DNA from: Streptomyces alboflavus
Lineage (GTDB): Bacteria > Actinomycetota > Actinomycetes > Streptomycetales > Streptomycetaceae
Assembly (NCBI RefSeq): GCF_000716675.1
Contig: NZ_JNXT01000011.1
Location: 76,673 to 140,672 of the forward strand
Direction of reading: 5' to 3'
Length of the DNA stretch: 64,000 bases
Shown: positions 49,886 to 60,000 of the stretch, piece by piece
How positions within the stretch are numbered: the first letter of the stretch is position 1
Layout of the letters: each line of letters opens with the position of its first letter
Made by a program: the position numbers and the translations under genes
Notes under the pieces: generated by a model
The model's input: only the letters and a program-made list of their open reading frames with translations
What the model was told of the DNA's origin: nothing
The model's database searches: none

Positions 49886-51304
49886 GTGCAGGGAATCGGA
49901 ACGCGCAGATCGCGTCTGCGCTTGTCGGCGGTGCTGATACCCGCGCTGTTGGCGGCGGTGGTCGCTCCGTTGGAGAGCGCTCAAGGGTCCGAGGAGCCGG
50001 AGCAGGAGGTCATGACGGCCGTCGGGCCGGTCGACGGCAAGCTGCCGGACCTCGACGAGTTGCGGAAGCCGGGAGCCGTTGAGCGTCTGCGCGCTTCTCA
50101 AGAGGAGCGGTCGGCGCAAGGGGAGCTGCCGCGGGAGACGGTGGGGCCGGCGCGGGAGGCGATGCCGCGGGCCGGTGCGGACTCGTCGACGGAGGTGGAG
50201 GGCGAGGCTGAGGCAAGGGGCAGGGGTGGCTTGTCGGCGGCAGCGGTTACGTTGCCGGAGCCTGCGCACACGATGACTCCCCAGCAGTGCACCAGCGGCC
50301 TTGCGGGCAAGAAGTTCTACATCAGGTCACGGTTCGCGGTGTGTTCGGGCAACACGTTCAAGACGGTGTGGCTGCGCGAGGGCCGGCCGGTCGGCGCGAG
50401 TTCGTTCACGGTCCTTGCCATCGGGACGATCCCGAAGGACAGCCGCACGATGACTGTCGTCTACCACTTCACCAGCTTCGTGGCGACGGGCGTGCACAAT
50501 GCGCGGGGCATGCGCATCAGCACCAATGCGAAGATCACGAAGAGTTGGCCGGCTCGCGCGCGCTACAAGCACGGCGGGGTGGGCACCTCCATGCCGGTGA
50601 GACGGACCTGGGCCCAGCTTCTTGACGGCGGGAAGTTCAAGCACACGGTGTACGCGGCCGCGGATCAGGGAAGCGGTTCGGACAAGAGCATTTTCGCTGT
50701 CTATCAGCCCACCATCAAGGCGACTCCTCCGCCGGGGTGGGGGGAGGTGGACCCCGTCGGCGGTGACCTGTTCATGCTGCCGCCACGCTGGGACAAGGCC
50801 AAGTACCTCCCGAACAGCGCGAAGGGTGCGGCGATATTCAGCGTGTCGACCGCGCTGAAGTACAGCACTGCGGGCAGCGCGCCCGAAAAGGACGTGGCGA
50901 AGCACATCAAGCTGGCGTTCACGAACCCCGGCCGCACGCAGCCGCCGTACAGCGGGAAGAGGCTGCCCGGGCGGGTCGCGGATGAACCGCTGACACGCCT
51001 TTTCAAGGACAAGAATCGACAGAAAGAGAACTACAACAAGTCGCGCTACAACTGCAAGAAGCATTTCGGCGACAACTACACCGATGGTGGAAGGAAGGAG
51101 TGCGACGAGTTCCCCTTCAAGACCACCTATGAGGGGTCGGCTGCTTCAAAGTATGACTACCGTGTGCATCCGAAGAATTTCAGCGTGAAGGCGCTGGACA
51201 AGAAGTCGAACGGGGCTGCGGGAACGCTGCTCGGTCAGTACTACCGGAAGAACCGGTTGCTCGACGGGCCGGATGACGGGTTCTTGGTCAAGATCACGTC
51301 ATAG
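49886..51304 (+). CDS. Secreted NucA/NucB-type deoxyribonuclease
   Basis: 472 aa, GTG 49886 after GAGGGGGG. Signal peptide (RRSRLRLSAVLIPALLAAVV, cleavage near ESAQG). A long Ala/Glu-rich pro-region and a middle domain of unknown fold follow. The C-terminus (after about 380) has CDEFPFKTTYEG and the NF/LLGQYY...DGFLV features of NucA/NucB DNases; the CDEFPF-x5-EG motif is their active-site hallmark. It degrades extracellular DNA or acts as an antagonistic toxin. The convergent gene downstream could be unrelated or an inhibitor. Confidence 0.8.
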   Translation: MQGIGTRRSRLRLSAVLIPALLAAVVAPLESAQGSEEPEQEVMTAVGPVDGKLPDLDELRKPGAVERLRASQEERSAQGELPRETVGPAREAMPRAGADSSTEVEGEAEARGRGGLSAAAVTLPEPAHTMTPQQCTSGLAGKKFYIRSRFAVCSGNTFKTVWLREGRPVGASSFTVLAIGTIPKDSRTMTVVYHFTSFVATGVHNARGMRISTNAKITKSWPARARYKHGGVGTSMPVRRTWAQLLDGGKFKHTVYAAADQGSGSDKSIFAVYQPTIKATPPPGWGEVDPVGGDLFMLPPRWDKAKYLPNSAKGAAIFSVSTALKYSTAGSAPEKDVAKHIKLAFTNPGRTQPPYSGKRLPGRVADEPLTRLFKDKNRQKENYNKSRYNCKKHFGDNYTDGGRKECDEFPFKTTYEGSAASKYDYRVHPKNFSVKALDKKSNGAAGTLLGQYYRKNRLLDGPDDGFLVKITS

Positions 51305-51325
51305 CCGTTGCCAGGCCGGGGGCGG

Positions 51326-51349
51326 GGGCCGGGTCGCCCTCCCCGGCCC
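51326..51349. terminator. Terminator-like hairpin between convergent genes
   Basis: GGGCCGGG (51326-51333) pairs with CCCGGCCC (51342-51349), 8-nt loop; alternative larger pairings exist. Lies between the nuclease and the 169-aa gene. Confidence 0.45.
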
Positions 51350-51355
51350 GCGGTG

Positions 51356-51865
51356 TCAGGCCTGCGGCCAGAACTGCAGCAGATACTGCTCCACACCTTC
51401 AACTGCCTCGTCCCGTGCCTGGACTTCGACGTCGGCGCGACCTCGGCATACGGCCCGGACGGTCCAGCTGCCTGCCCCGTCGGACAGGTGGATGGGGTCA
51501 AGCATCGGGCCGCTCGCGACGGCGGACGCGCGGAGTTGCCCTGATGTGCTGGTGATCTGGGCGAGGGCGGATTCCTCCCAGTCGCCAGGCGGGGCGGCGG
51601 GTTCCTGGTCCCAGACCTCGATCGTCATCGTCGCGGTGTGCGTGTGTCCCGCACTGGTGAAGTCCAGGCGTCCGGTGCGTGCTTGCAGGAAGGGCCCGGC
51701 TTCCCACCCTTCGGGGAAGGGAACGGGTACCTGACTGTCGTCCCAGTCCTCAAGGGCAAGGCCGTAGTAGTCGACTTCGACGGGCACTTCCTCGCGGCTG
51801 ATCAACTCGGCCATGGGGTCTGCCTCCGGGTGGTCATCCTCAGGGACGGGGACACGGTAGGGCAT
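51356..51865 (-). CDS. Hypothetical acidic protein downstream of response regulator
   Basis: 169 aa from ATG 51865 (alternative Met at MAELISREE). Acidic with beta-strand character (VPVEVDYYGLALEDWDDSQV; TATMTIEVWDQEP). Follows the response regulator by 23 bp and may be its cotranscribed target. Also convergent with the secreted nuclease; acidic small proteins often serve as inhibitors, but nothing proves it. Confidence 0.65.
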   Translation of the reverse strand: MPYRVPVPEDDHPEADPMAELISREEVPVEVDYYGLALEDWDDSQVPVPFPEGWEAGPFLQARTGRLDFTSAGHTHTATMTIEVWDQEPAAPPGDWEESALAQITSTSGQLRASAVASGPMLDPIHLSDGAGSWTVRAVCRGRADVEVQARDEAVEGVEQYLLQFWPQA

Positions 51866-51888
51866 CCCCGCCTCGCGCGGTCGACGCC

Positions 51889-52533
51889 CTAGCGGTCCAA
51901 GTACGCCAGTACGGCGAGCACCCGCCGGTTCGCCGACTCCGTCGGTGGCAGGTGCAGCTTCATGAAGATGTTGCTGACGTGCTTGGCCACGGCCTTCTCC
52001 GTCACGAACAGGGTCTCCGCGATGCCCGCGTTGGACAGGCCTTGCGCCAGGCACTCCAGGACCTCGCGCTCGCGCGGGGTGAGGGAGTTCAGGGGCTCGT
52101 CCCGGGACTTGCCGGTGACGAGCTTGGAGACCACCTCGGGGTCCATCGCCGTGCCGCCGCCCGCGACGCGCTGGATCGTCGCGATGAACTCGGCGCCGTC
52201 GGAGACGCGTTCCTTGAGGATGTAGCCGACGCCCTCGGAGCCGGTGGCCAGCAACTCGTGGGCGTACAGGGGCTCGACGTACTGGGAGAGGAGCAGGACC
52301 GGCAGGCCCGGCACCTCCGTCCGGGCCGAGACCGCCGCGCGCAGGCCCTCGTCGCTGAACGTCGGCGGGAGGCGGACGTCGACCACGGCGACGTCGGGGC
52401 GCAGGGTCGTCAGGGCCTCGTGGAGGAGAGGGCCGTTGTCGACGGCGGCCAGGACCTCGTGGCCGAAGGCCTCGAGGAGGCGGGTGACCCCGTCCCTCAG
52501 CAGGAAGTGGTCTTCGGCGAGGACAACTCGCAC
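51889..52533 (-). CDS. NarL/LuxR-type response regulator
   Basis: 214 aa. Receiver domain with EDH near the N-terminus, phospho-acceptor Asp in VVDVRLP (about 52) and Lys in ILKERVSD. C-terminal LuxR HTH (LTPREREVLECLAQGLSNAGIA, TEKAVAKHVSNIFMKL). Overlaps the sensor-kinase gene by 37 bp. Binds target promoters after phosphorylation. Confidence 0.93.
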   Translation of the reverse strand: MRVVLAEDHFLLRDGVTRLLEAFGHEVLAAVDNGPLLHEALTTLRPDVAVVDVRLPPTFSDEGLRAAVSARTEVPGLPVLLLSQYVEPLYAHELLATGSEGVGYILKERVSDGAEFIATIQRVAGGGTAMDPEVVSKLVTGKSRDEPLNSLTPREREVLECLAQGLSNAGIAETLFVTEKAVAKHVSNIFMKLHLPPTESANRRVLAVLAYLDR

Positions 52534-53828
52534 GGCAGCTCCATCGTCATCTGGGTCGGGCCGCCCGGCGGGCTGCTCACGGCGAGGACGCCGTCGAAGT
52601 GGGCCAGGCGCCGCTCGACCCCGCGCAGTCCGGTCCCGGCCGACACGTCCGCGCCGCCCTGCCCGTCGTCCACGACGGACGCCCGCAGCGCCCCGGCCTC
52701 GTACCGCAGGTCGATCCAGCAGCGCTCGCCGCCGGAGTGCTTCGCCGCGTTCGTGAGGATCTCCGCCATCGCGAAGTACATCGCCGACTCGACGGGCGGT
52801 TCGGGGCGGGAGGGGAGGTCGATGGCGACCTCGGTGCGCAGGGGGCTGATCATCGCGAGGGAGCGTACGGCATCGGCAAGGCCGCGGTCCGCGAGGATCG
52901 GCGGGTGGATGCCCTTGACCAGGTCACGGAGCTCCTTCAGGGCGGCCGTCGAGGACTGGCGGGCCTCGATCAGGAGGTCGCGGACGGCGTCCGGGTCGGT
53001 CTCCAGGAGGTGCTCGGCGGCGTTGAGGGTCATGCCCATCGCCACGAGGCGTGCCTGCGCGCCGTCGTGCAGGTCCCGCTCGATGCGGCGGATCTCCGAC
53101 ATCTGGGTGTCCACGGCATCGGAGCGGGTCGTCTTCAGGTGCTCCACGCGGGCCGCGAGCAGCTCGGACTCGCTCGGCGCGAGCAGCAGGTTCAGATAGC
53201 GGCCGTGCAGGCGCAGCGCGAACGGGGCCGCCCAGAACACCGACAGGGGGAGCAGTGCCGTCCCGAGCACGCCCGCGAGTGCCGCCGTCGCCGGGTCCCC
53301 GACCGGGATGAACAGGAACCACATGCTGTCCCACTCGGCGGGCAGCTCCGTCCCCATCGCCGCCGTCCAGATCCCCCACACCCCGGTGAGGGCGAGCGCC
53401 AGCGGCCCGAAGGCGATCGCCCCGCCCACGAACGCGTGCACGTGCACCCAGCGCCAGTCCCGGTGCACCTGGTTGCCCTTGTCGAGCAGCTGCGAGCGCA
53501 GCGCCTTCGCCCGCTCCGCGCCGGACGCGGGCAGCTCCGGGTACACCGCGGGGATCTCGACGCCCGACCAGCGCGCCGCGTACGCCCGCTGCCGGTCCGC
53601 GAGGGCCCGCACCCTGCGCACCGTGCCCGGAAGCAGCTTCAGGCCCACCGGGCCGCGCAGCGTCGACCACACGACGCCGATCCACAGCGACAGGCACATC
53701 GCGCGGTGGGCCTGGAACCACAGGGTCAGGGAGCGGCGGAAGGCCTTGACGCCACCCGTGGCGCTGATGCCACCCGTGGCGCTGAAGCCGCCCGGGGCCG
53801 CGTCGGTGTTCTGTCGTGTGCTCTTCAT
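52497..53828 (-). CDS. Two-component sensor histidine kinase (HisKA_3)
   Basis: 443 aa. Four to five transmembrane segments in the first half (HAFVGGAIAFGPLALALTGV, TAALAGVLGTALLPLSVFWA). The dimerization/phospho-acceptor motif ERDLHDGAQARLV is followed by a GHKL ATPase (ILTNAAKHSGG, GTGLRGVERR). The signal is unknown. The preceding N-terminal SATGGISATGG repeats are polar. Pairs with the overlapping response regulator. Confidence 0.92.
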   Translation of the reverse strand: MKSTRQNTDAAPGGFSATGGISATGGVKAFRRSLTLWFQAHRAMCLSLWIGVVWSTLRGPVGLKLLPGTVRRVRALADRQRAYAARWSGVEIPAVYPELPASGAERAKALRSQLLDKGNQVHRDWRWVHVHAFVGGAIAFGPLALALTGVWGIWTAAMGTELPAEWDSMWFLFIPVGDPATAALAGVLGTALLPLSVFWAAPFALRLHGRYLNLLLAPSESELLAARVEHLKTTRSDAVDTQMSEIRRIERDLHDGAQARLVAMGMTLNAAEHLLETDPDAVRDLLIEARQSSTAALKELRDLVKGIHPPILADRGLADAVRSLAMISPLRTEVAIDLPSRPEPPVESAMYFAMAEILTNAAKHSGGERCWIDLRYEAGALRASVVDDGQGGADVSAGTGLRGVERRLAHFDGVLAVSSPPGGPTQMTMELPCELSSPKTTSC

Positions 53829-53898
53829 GTACGCATTATCGAAAGCGGCGTGGCCGGAAGGCAGTGGTAGAAACTCCCCTCTTCGGCCACGGCTTCGG

Positions 53899-54423
53899 TC
53901 ATTCGTCGAGCGCCTCGCGCAGCCACGCCCGCTCGGCCCGGCTCGTCGCCCGCGCGATCGTCAACATGCCCCTGCGGTACGGGTCCTCGATGTCCTCGGC
54001 CGCCAGCGGGCGGTCCCCGTCGCGGAAGTCGTGGAAGAAGCTCGCGGGCTCCTCCAGGAACGCGAGGCGGCGCCGAAGCACCGCGTGCTGGTCGGCCATG
54101 TCGGGCAGTTGGGACAGGAACGCCAGGACCGTGAAGAAGCGGGCGCCGTCGCTGATGTCCAGGTCGGCGGGCTCCCGCAGGCGGCGTACGAGGTCGGCGC
54201 GGCCCTCGTCCGTGAGGCTCAGGGTGTGCCGCCGCGCCGCCGACGCGCCCGGCTCGGTGCGGCGGTCAAGGAGTCCCGCCGTGACCAGGCGGTTGATCGC
54301 CGGATAGAGGCTGCCGTCGCTGACCGGGCGGGTGTGGCCCGACAAGTGCGCGATCCGGCGCCGCAGTTCATAGCCGTGCAGCGGGCCGTCGGCCAGAAAA
54401 CCCAGGATCGCGAGTTCGAGCAT
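53899..54423 (-). CDS. PadR-family transcriptional regulator
   Basis: 174 aa from ATG 54423 (MLELAILGFL, the usual start of the family). Winged helix with GPLHGYELRRRI and VSDGSLYPAINRL, then a C-terminal coiled-coil (Vir_act_alpha_C-like). Divergent from the isochorismatase gene; the direct-repeat operator between them is in its own promoter too. Confidence 0.92.
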   Translation of the reverse strand: MLELAILGFLADGPLHGYELRRRIAHLSGHTRPVSDGSLYPAINRLVTAGLLDRRTEPGASAARRHTLSLTDEGRADLVRRLREPADLDISDGARFFTVLAFLSQLPDMADQHAVLRRRLAFLEEPASFFHDFRDGDRPLAAEDIEDPYRRGMLTIARATSRAERAWLREALDE

Positions 54424-54440
54424 GGTGCTAGTCTCGCACA

Positions 54441-54470
54441 TCGAATCGAGGTACCTCGAATCGAGGTACC
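54441..54470. promoter_or_regulatory. PadR operator: two 15-bp direct repeats
   Basis: TCGAATCGAGGTACC occurs at 54441-54455 and 54456-54470. At the junction CGAGGTACCTCG is a 12-bp palindrome (54447-54458). Located between the divergent PadR and isochorismatase starts; PadR dimers typically bind such ATGT/TACC-type palindromes. Confidence 0.7.
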
Positions 54471-54490
54471 GGAAGGTGAGGGGTGTGGGC

Positions 54491-55210
54491 ATGGGCGAGT
54501 GCATGGAGTACACCGAGGAATGGGTGACCGCGCGGGCACGGGACGCCTACGCGCACGGCCGGGCCACCTTCGACATCCGGGCAGATCGCACCGCGCTGCT
54601 GGTCATCGACATGCAGGACGAGTTCGTACGGCCGGGCTGGAGCCCCTACTGGGTGCCGGCCGCGACCCGCATGGCACCCCGCCTGCACGGCCTCGTCGAG
54701 GCGTGCCGCGCCGCCGAAGTCCCCGTCATTTGGACGATCTTCGACGACACCCACCTCGGCCTCGACCGGCCCCGCGGCCTCGCCGCCCTGCCGCACGGCG
54801 ACACCGACTGGCGCCGCCCCGGCCCCGCCGAGGTCTGGGCCCCGCTCGGCCGCCGCCCCGACGAGCCCGTCATCCGCAAGCCGTCCTACGGCGCCTTCTA
54901 CGACACCCCGCTCGACACGATGCTCCGCAACCTCGGCCGTGACACCGTCGTCGTCACGGGCACCCTCACCAACTACTGCTGCGGCACCACCGCCCGCCAG
55001 GCCTACGAACGCGGCTACCAGGTCGTCTTCGGCGCCGACGTCACCGCCACCGACGACGAGTCCCGGCAGGAGCCGGAACTCGCCGTGCTGCGCAAGGGGT
55101 TCGCGCTCGTCCTGACGGCGGAGGAGATCGCGGCGCGGCTGACCGGCGGGGGTGTCGACACCAGTGCCGGGGGTTCCGCCGGTGTCGGCACCCCCACACT
55201 GCCCGCCTAG
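54491..55210 (+). CDS. Isochorismatase-family cysteine hydrolase
   Basis: 239 aa from ATG 54491. The catalytic triad of the family is visible: Asp in LLVIDMQDEF, Lys in VIRKPSYGAFYDT, Cys in GTLTNYCCGTTARQA. Members cleave amides (nicotinamidase-like) or isochorismate. In-frame alternatives are GTG 54485 and ATG 54503. Under PadR control by arrangement. Its end overlaps the convergent hydrolase by 4 bp. Confidence 0.88.
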   Translation: MGECMEYTEEWVTARARDAYAHGRATFDIRADRTALLVIDMQDEFVRPGWSPYWVPAATRMAPRLHGLVEACRAAEVPVIWTIFDDTHLGLDRPRGLAALPHGDTDWRRPGPAEVWAPLGRRPDEPVIRKPSYGAFYDTPLDTMLRNLGRDTVVVTGTLTNYCCGTTARQAYERGYQVVFGADVTATDDESRQEPELAVLRKGFALVLTAEEIAARLTGGGVDTSAGGSAGVGTPTLPA

Positions 55211-56046
55211 GCGACGCGCGCCAGCCAGTCCCGTACCGCCGCGTTGAACTCCTGCGGCCGCTCCAGGTTCGGCAGGTGCGCCGCCCGCTCGATCACGCAC
55301 AGCCGCGCGTCGGGGAGCACGGCGTGCATCGCCTCCGCGTCCGCGACCGGCGTGTACGTGTCGTCCCTGCCCACGACCACCAGGGCAGGGACCGTGACGC
55401 CCGGCAGCACCGGCCGGTAGTCGGGGCGCTCGGCGCGGGCGCGCAGCGCCGCCGCCGCGCCCTCCGGGGACGCCGCCAGCATCATGCGGAGCACGTGCGC
55501 GGCGGCCTCCTCGTTGTACGGCGCCGCCATCTTGTGCAGCACCTCCTCCGCGTACCCCTTCATGCCCTCGGCGAGGAGCCGCTCCGCCGTCTCCCGGCGG
55601 AACGCCTTCCCCGCCTCCGTGTCCGTCGCCGGGGACGTGTCGGCGAGCAGCACCCCCGCTATCCGCTCCGGGAACCGGGCGCAGGCGTCCATCACGATCT
55701 GGCCGCCCATCGACACCCCGCCCAGCGCGCAGCGCGCCACGTCCAGGTGGTCCAGGAGGGCCAGGAGGTCGCGGGCGAAGTCGCCGAAGTCGGTGACGGG
55801 GGCGTTGGCCTCGCCCTCCGGGGCGGCGGAGGTGCCGTAGCCGCGCAGATCGAAGGTGATCACGCGGTGCGTGTCGGCGAGGGCCCTGACCTGGGGGTCC
55901 CAGAGGGAGCGGTCGAAGGGGTGGCCGTGGACCAGGACGAGAGGGACGCCCTGGCCCGGGCGGCCGTCGTGGCCGGCGTGGTCGCCGTGGCCGCCGTGGT
56001 CGTCGTACGAGAGGCGGATTCCGTTGCTGAGCCGGTTCGTTGGCAT
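55207..56046 (-). CDS. Alpha/beta hydrolase, 3-oxoadipate enol-lactonase-like
   Basis: 279 aa. HGHPFDRSLWDPQVRAL and GGVSMGG (Ser about 121) with C-terminal GRDDTYTP and AAHLPNLERP match the PcaD-like branch. A His/Gly/Asp-rich insert near residue 20 (GGHGDHAGHDG) is unusual. Substrate not certain. Confidence 0.85.
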   Translation of the reverse strand: MPTNRLSNGIRLSYDDHGGHGDHAGHDGRPGQGVPLVLVHGHPFDRSLWDPQVRALADTHRVITFDLRGYGTSAAPEGEANAPVTDFGDFARDLLALLDHLDVARCALGGVSMGGQIVMDACARFPERIAGVLLADTSPATDTEAGKAFRRETAERLLAEGMKGYAEEVLHKMAAPYNEEAAAHVLRMMLAASPEGAAAALRARAERPDYRPVLPGVTVPALVVVGRDDTYTPVADAEAMHAVLPDARLCVIERAAHLPNLERPQEFNAAVRDWLARVA

Positions 56047-56090
56047 GGGGTCAGGCTAGATCCACCCCCGGCCGGGCGGAGCCCCCGTCC

Positions 56091-57005
56091 TCAGCGGGCG
56101 AGGAGGTCCCGCAGGGCCGCCGTGACCTCCTTCGGGGCCTCCTCCGCCATGAAATGGCCGCACGACACGGTCCGGTGCGTGAGGTCCGGGGCCCACCTGC
56201 GCCACAGGCCCGCCGCGTCGAAGCCGAGGGCCGCGCCCCAGTCCTGCTGGAGGACCGCGACCGGCATCCGCAGCGCGTTGCCCGCGATGCGGTCCGCCGT
56301 GTCGTGCTCGACGTCCGCGAACGCCGACGCGCGGACGTCCGCGACGATCGAGGGGACCGCCTCGCGGCACGCCCGCAGGTACGCGGCCCGCACGTCCGGC
56401 GGCACGGCGCCCGGCGACGCCGACCACACGTCGAGGAAGTGGCCGAAGAAGCCGTCCGGGTCCGCCGAGATCATCCGCTCGGGGAGGCCCGGCGGCTGCG
56501 CCATCAGGTACAGGTGGAAGCCGATCGCCGCGGACGTGCCGCGCATGACGTCCCACATGTCCAGCGTCGGCAGGACGTCGAGCGACGCCAGGTGCGTGAC
56601 CGCGTCCGGGTGGTCCAGGCCCGCGCGGATCGCCACCAGCGCGCCCCGGTCGTGGCCCGCGAGCGCGAACCGCTCGTGGCCGAGGGCCCGGGCGAGGGCG
56701 ACCACGTCCGCCGCCATCGTCCGCTTGGCGTACGTCTGGCCGTCCGCCGCCTCCGCCGGTTTGTCGCTGGCGCCGTACCCGCGCAGGTCCGGGCAGATCA
56801 CGTGGTGGTCCGCCGCGAGGTCCGCCGCCACGTGGCGCCACATGAGGTGGGTCTGGGGGAAGCCGTGCAGGAGCACGACGGCGGGGCGGCCGGGGTCGCC
56901 GCCGACGGCGGCATGGAGGTGGACGCCGCCGTCGGTGACCGGGATCCGGTCGTAGCGGAAGCCTTCGATGCGGGGCTCGGGTGCCCCGGCTGTGTCGGGT
57001 GTCAT
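56091..57005 (-). CDS. Alpha/beta hydrolase, haloacetate-dehalogenase-like
   Basis: 304 aa from ATG 57005. HGFPQTHLMWRHVA, nucleophile GHDRGA (Asp), YGASDKP and C-terminal SCGHFMAEEAP (His) match the fluoroacetate/haloacetate dehalogenase and epoxide-hydrolase group. Divergent from the SARP regulator (77 bp between starts). Same strand as the previous hydrolase, 44 bp apart. Confidence 0.85.
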   Translation of the reverse strand: MTPDTAGAPEPRIEGFRYDRIPVTDGGVHLHAAVGGDPGRPAVVLLHGFPQTHLMWRHVAADLAADHHVICPDLRGYGASDKPAEAADGQTYAKRTMAADVVALARALGHERFALAGHDRGALVAIRAGLDHPDAVTHLASLDVLPTLDMWDVMRGTSAAIGFHLYLMAQPPGLPERMISADPDGFFGHFLDVWSASPGAVPPDVRAAYLRACREAVPSIVADVRASAFADVEHDTADRIAGNALRMPVAVLQQDWGAALGFDAAGLWRRWAPDLTHRTVSCGHFMAEEAPKEVTAALRDLLAR

Positions 57006-57082
57006 GGCTTCAGCCTGCGCGGCCCGGATCAGCAACCGATCAGCAGCGGGTCCATGCAGGTGACGGGCGGTACGTTGAAGGG

Positions 57083-60000
57083 GTGCCGCAGGAGGAGAGC
57101 GCCGGGCCGGGGGCCGGTGACGTGACGTTCCAGGTCCTCGGGGCCCTCGCCGCCCGGGACGCGGACGGGCGCACCCTCGACCTCAAGGGACCCCGGCACC
57201 GTGCCGTACTCGCCCGCCTCCTTGTCGCCCGGCGGCGGACCGTTCCCGTGGACTGGATGGTCGACGACTTCTGGGACGAGCCGCCGCCGAGGGCCGTCGG
57301 GGCGATCCGGACGTTCGTCGGGGACCTGCGCAAGGTCCTTGAGCCGGGGCGGTCCCGGCGGGCGCCCGCACGGCTCCTGGTGACGTCCGGGCCCGGGTAC
57401 GCGCTGCTCGCGGGCGGTGGGGCGGTGGATGCCTGGCGGTTCGAGGCCGCCGTGGCGGAGGCCGGGCGTCTCCTCGCTCCCGGCGCCGGTGACTCGGCGG
57501 GGGCCGCCCTGGGACTCCTCGACGACGCGCTCGCTGCGTGGCGCGGGCCCGCGTACGCCGAGTGGGCCGGACAGGACTGGGCCCGCGCGGAGGCCGGGCG
57601 CCTCGACGGGCTGCGGCTGCTCGCCGTGGAGCGGCGCGCCGACGCCGCGCTGGCCCTGGGCAGGGCCGGGGAGGCCGTGCTCGACCTGGAGGCGCATGTC
57701 GAGGAACACCCGTGGCGGGAGGAGGCCTGGGGGCTGCTGGCGGTCGCCCTGGTCCGGGCGGGACGGCAGGGGGATGCCCTGGGGGTGTTGCGGAGGGCCC
57801 GGGAGCGACTCGTGGGGGAGCTGGGGGTGGATCCCGGGGAAGCGCTTCGGAGGCTGGAGGGGGAGATTCTGGCTCAGCGGGTCCCCGTCACGCCCTGGGG
57901 GCCCGGCCCGGTTCGCGGGCGCCACGACGACAGCTCCCGCCCCGAGGGCGAGCCCGCTGCTGCTCAAGCGGAAACCGGAGTGGTGGACGAGGGTGCTGCC
58001 GGGCGGCGGGACGGGCTCGTCGGGCGCGGGGCGGAGGTGGGCCGCCTGGAAACCGCCGCTCGTGGCGTCGTGCGGGAAGCGCGGCTCGCCCTCGCCCTGG
58101 TCTCCGGGGACGCCGGGGCCGGGAAGACCGCCCTCGTACGGGAGTTGGCGGACCGGCTGACGGGAGCAGGGTGGGCCGCCGCCTGGGGGCGGGCCTCGGA
58201 GCAGGGCGGGGTTCCTGCCGGGTGGCCCTGGGTCGAGATCCTGGGAGAGCTGGGGGTCTGTGACGAGGGGGGCGCGGGCGGGGACCGGTTCTGGTGGTAC
58301 CGGCGGGTGGGGGAGCTGATCGCGAGAGCCGCCGCCGATCGGGGGCGCCCCCTGCTGCTCGTGCTCGACGACCTGCACTGGGCCGACAGCGGAACGCTGG
58401 AACTGCTCGCCTCCCTGGTGGAGCGGCCGATGGAGCGGCCCGTGCTGGTCGTGGGCACGTACCGGGACGGAGAAGTCCCCGACGGCGTACGGGAGTTGCT
58501 GGGACGCGTGGCCCGGGCCGAGCCCGTACGGGTGCGGGTCGGGCCGCTGGACGAGACCGCCGTGGGCGAACTCGCGCGAGCCGTCTCCCCGCGCCCCCTC
58601 GACGCGGCCACCGTCCGCGCCGTGCACCACCGCAGCGGCGGCAACCCCTTCTTCGTACGCGAGATCGTCCGCCTGTACGCCACCGAAGGGACCGCCGCCC
58701 TCTCCCAAGTCCCGGCGGGCGTCAGGGACATCGTGCGCCGCAGGCTGGGCGCGCTGCCCGCCGGGGCCCGCGCGGTGCTGCTGCGCGCCGCGCTGATCGG
58801 GCCCGCCGTCGACCTGGACGTGCTGACCGCGCTCACCGGGGACGAGGACGCCGTCCTGGAGGCGGTCGACGCCGGGGTCGCGGCGGGGTTCCTCGTCGGG
58901 GGCGCCCTGGAGGGACAGGGTGCGGGGCAGGGCGCGGGGGAGGGCGAGCGGGTCGAGTTCGCGCACGCGCTCGTGCGGGAGACCCTCTACCGGGACCTGT
59001 CCGCGCCCCGCCGCGCCCGGCTGCACACCGCCGTCGCGGAACTCCTCGAAGACCTGCGGCCCGACTCCGTCGAAGCCATCGCCCACCACTACCTCGGCGC
59101 GGGCACCCGCGAAGTCGCCGCCCGCGCCGCCGACTTCGCCGCACGGGCGGCCAGCCGCGCCGAGAACGCCTTCGCGCCGCACGAGGCGGTGCGGCTGTGG
59201 GGGGCGGCGCTGGACGCGTATGACCGGGGTGGGGGCGGGGAGTCGGCCGGGGGCCGGGGGTGGTCGGGTGATCCGGCCTTGGGTCGGGGGTGGTCGGGTG
59301 ATCCGGCCTTGGGTCGGGGGCGGTCGGGTGATCCGGCCGGGGGCCGGGCGCGGCTCGGGATCGTCATGGGGCTCGTACGGAACCTCGCCGTCACCGGCGG
59401 ACTCGCCGAGGCCCGCCGGTACCGCGCCGAAGCCCTCGCCGCCGCCGAGAAGACCGGCGACCCCGAGCTGACCGCCCGCGTCATCGGCGCCTTCGACGTA
59501 CCGGGCATCTGGGCCCGCAACGACGACGAAGCCCTCTCCCGCCGCATCGTCGCCGCCGCCCTGCGCACCCTCGACGCCCTCCCGGACGACGGCACCCCGG
59601 CCCGCCGGGCCACCCGCAGCCGCCTGCTCAGCACCGTCGGCATGGAGACGCGCGGTTCCCGGACGGAACGGGGTGCGGAGGCGGCCCGGGAGGCGGAGCG
59701 GCTGGCGCGGGCGGTCGGGGAGGCTGCCGGAGCGGGCGAGGTCGGAGCCGGTGCCGGTGCCGGTGAGGAGGCCGACCCGGCAGCGGGAACCGCAGCCGCC
59801 GAGGCTGCCCCGCGCGGCGGCGCCGACTCCGCCGCGCTCCTCGCCTTCGCCCTCAACGCCCGCTACCTGCACACCTTCCACCGCCCCGGACTCGGCCCCG
59901 AACGCGCCCGCATCGGCGAGGAGTTGACCACCCTCGCCGCCCGCCACGACCTCGTCGCCTTCGAAGTCCTCGGCCACCTGATGCTGCTCCAGGCCCACTC

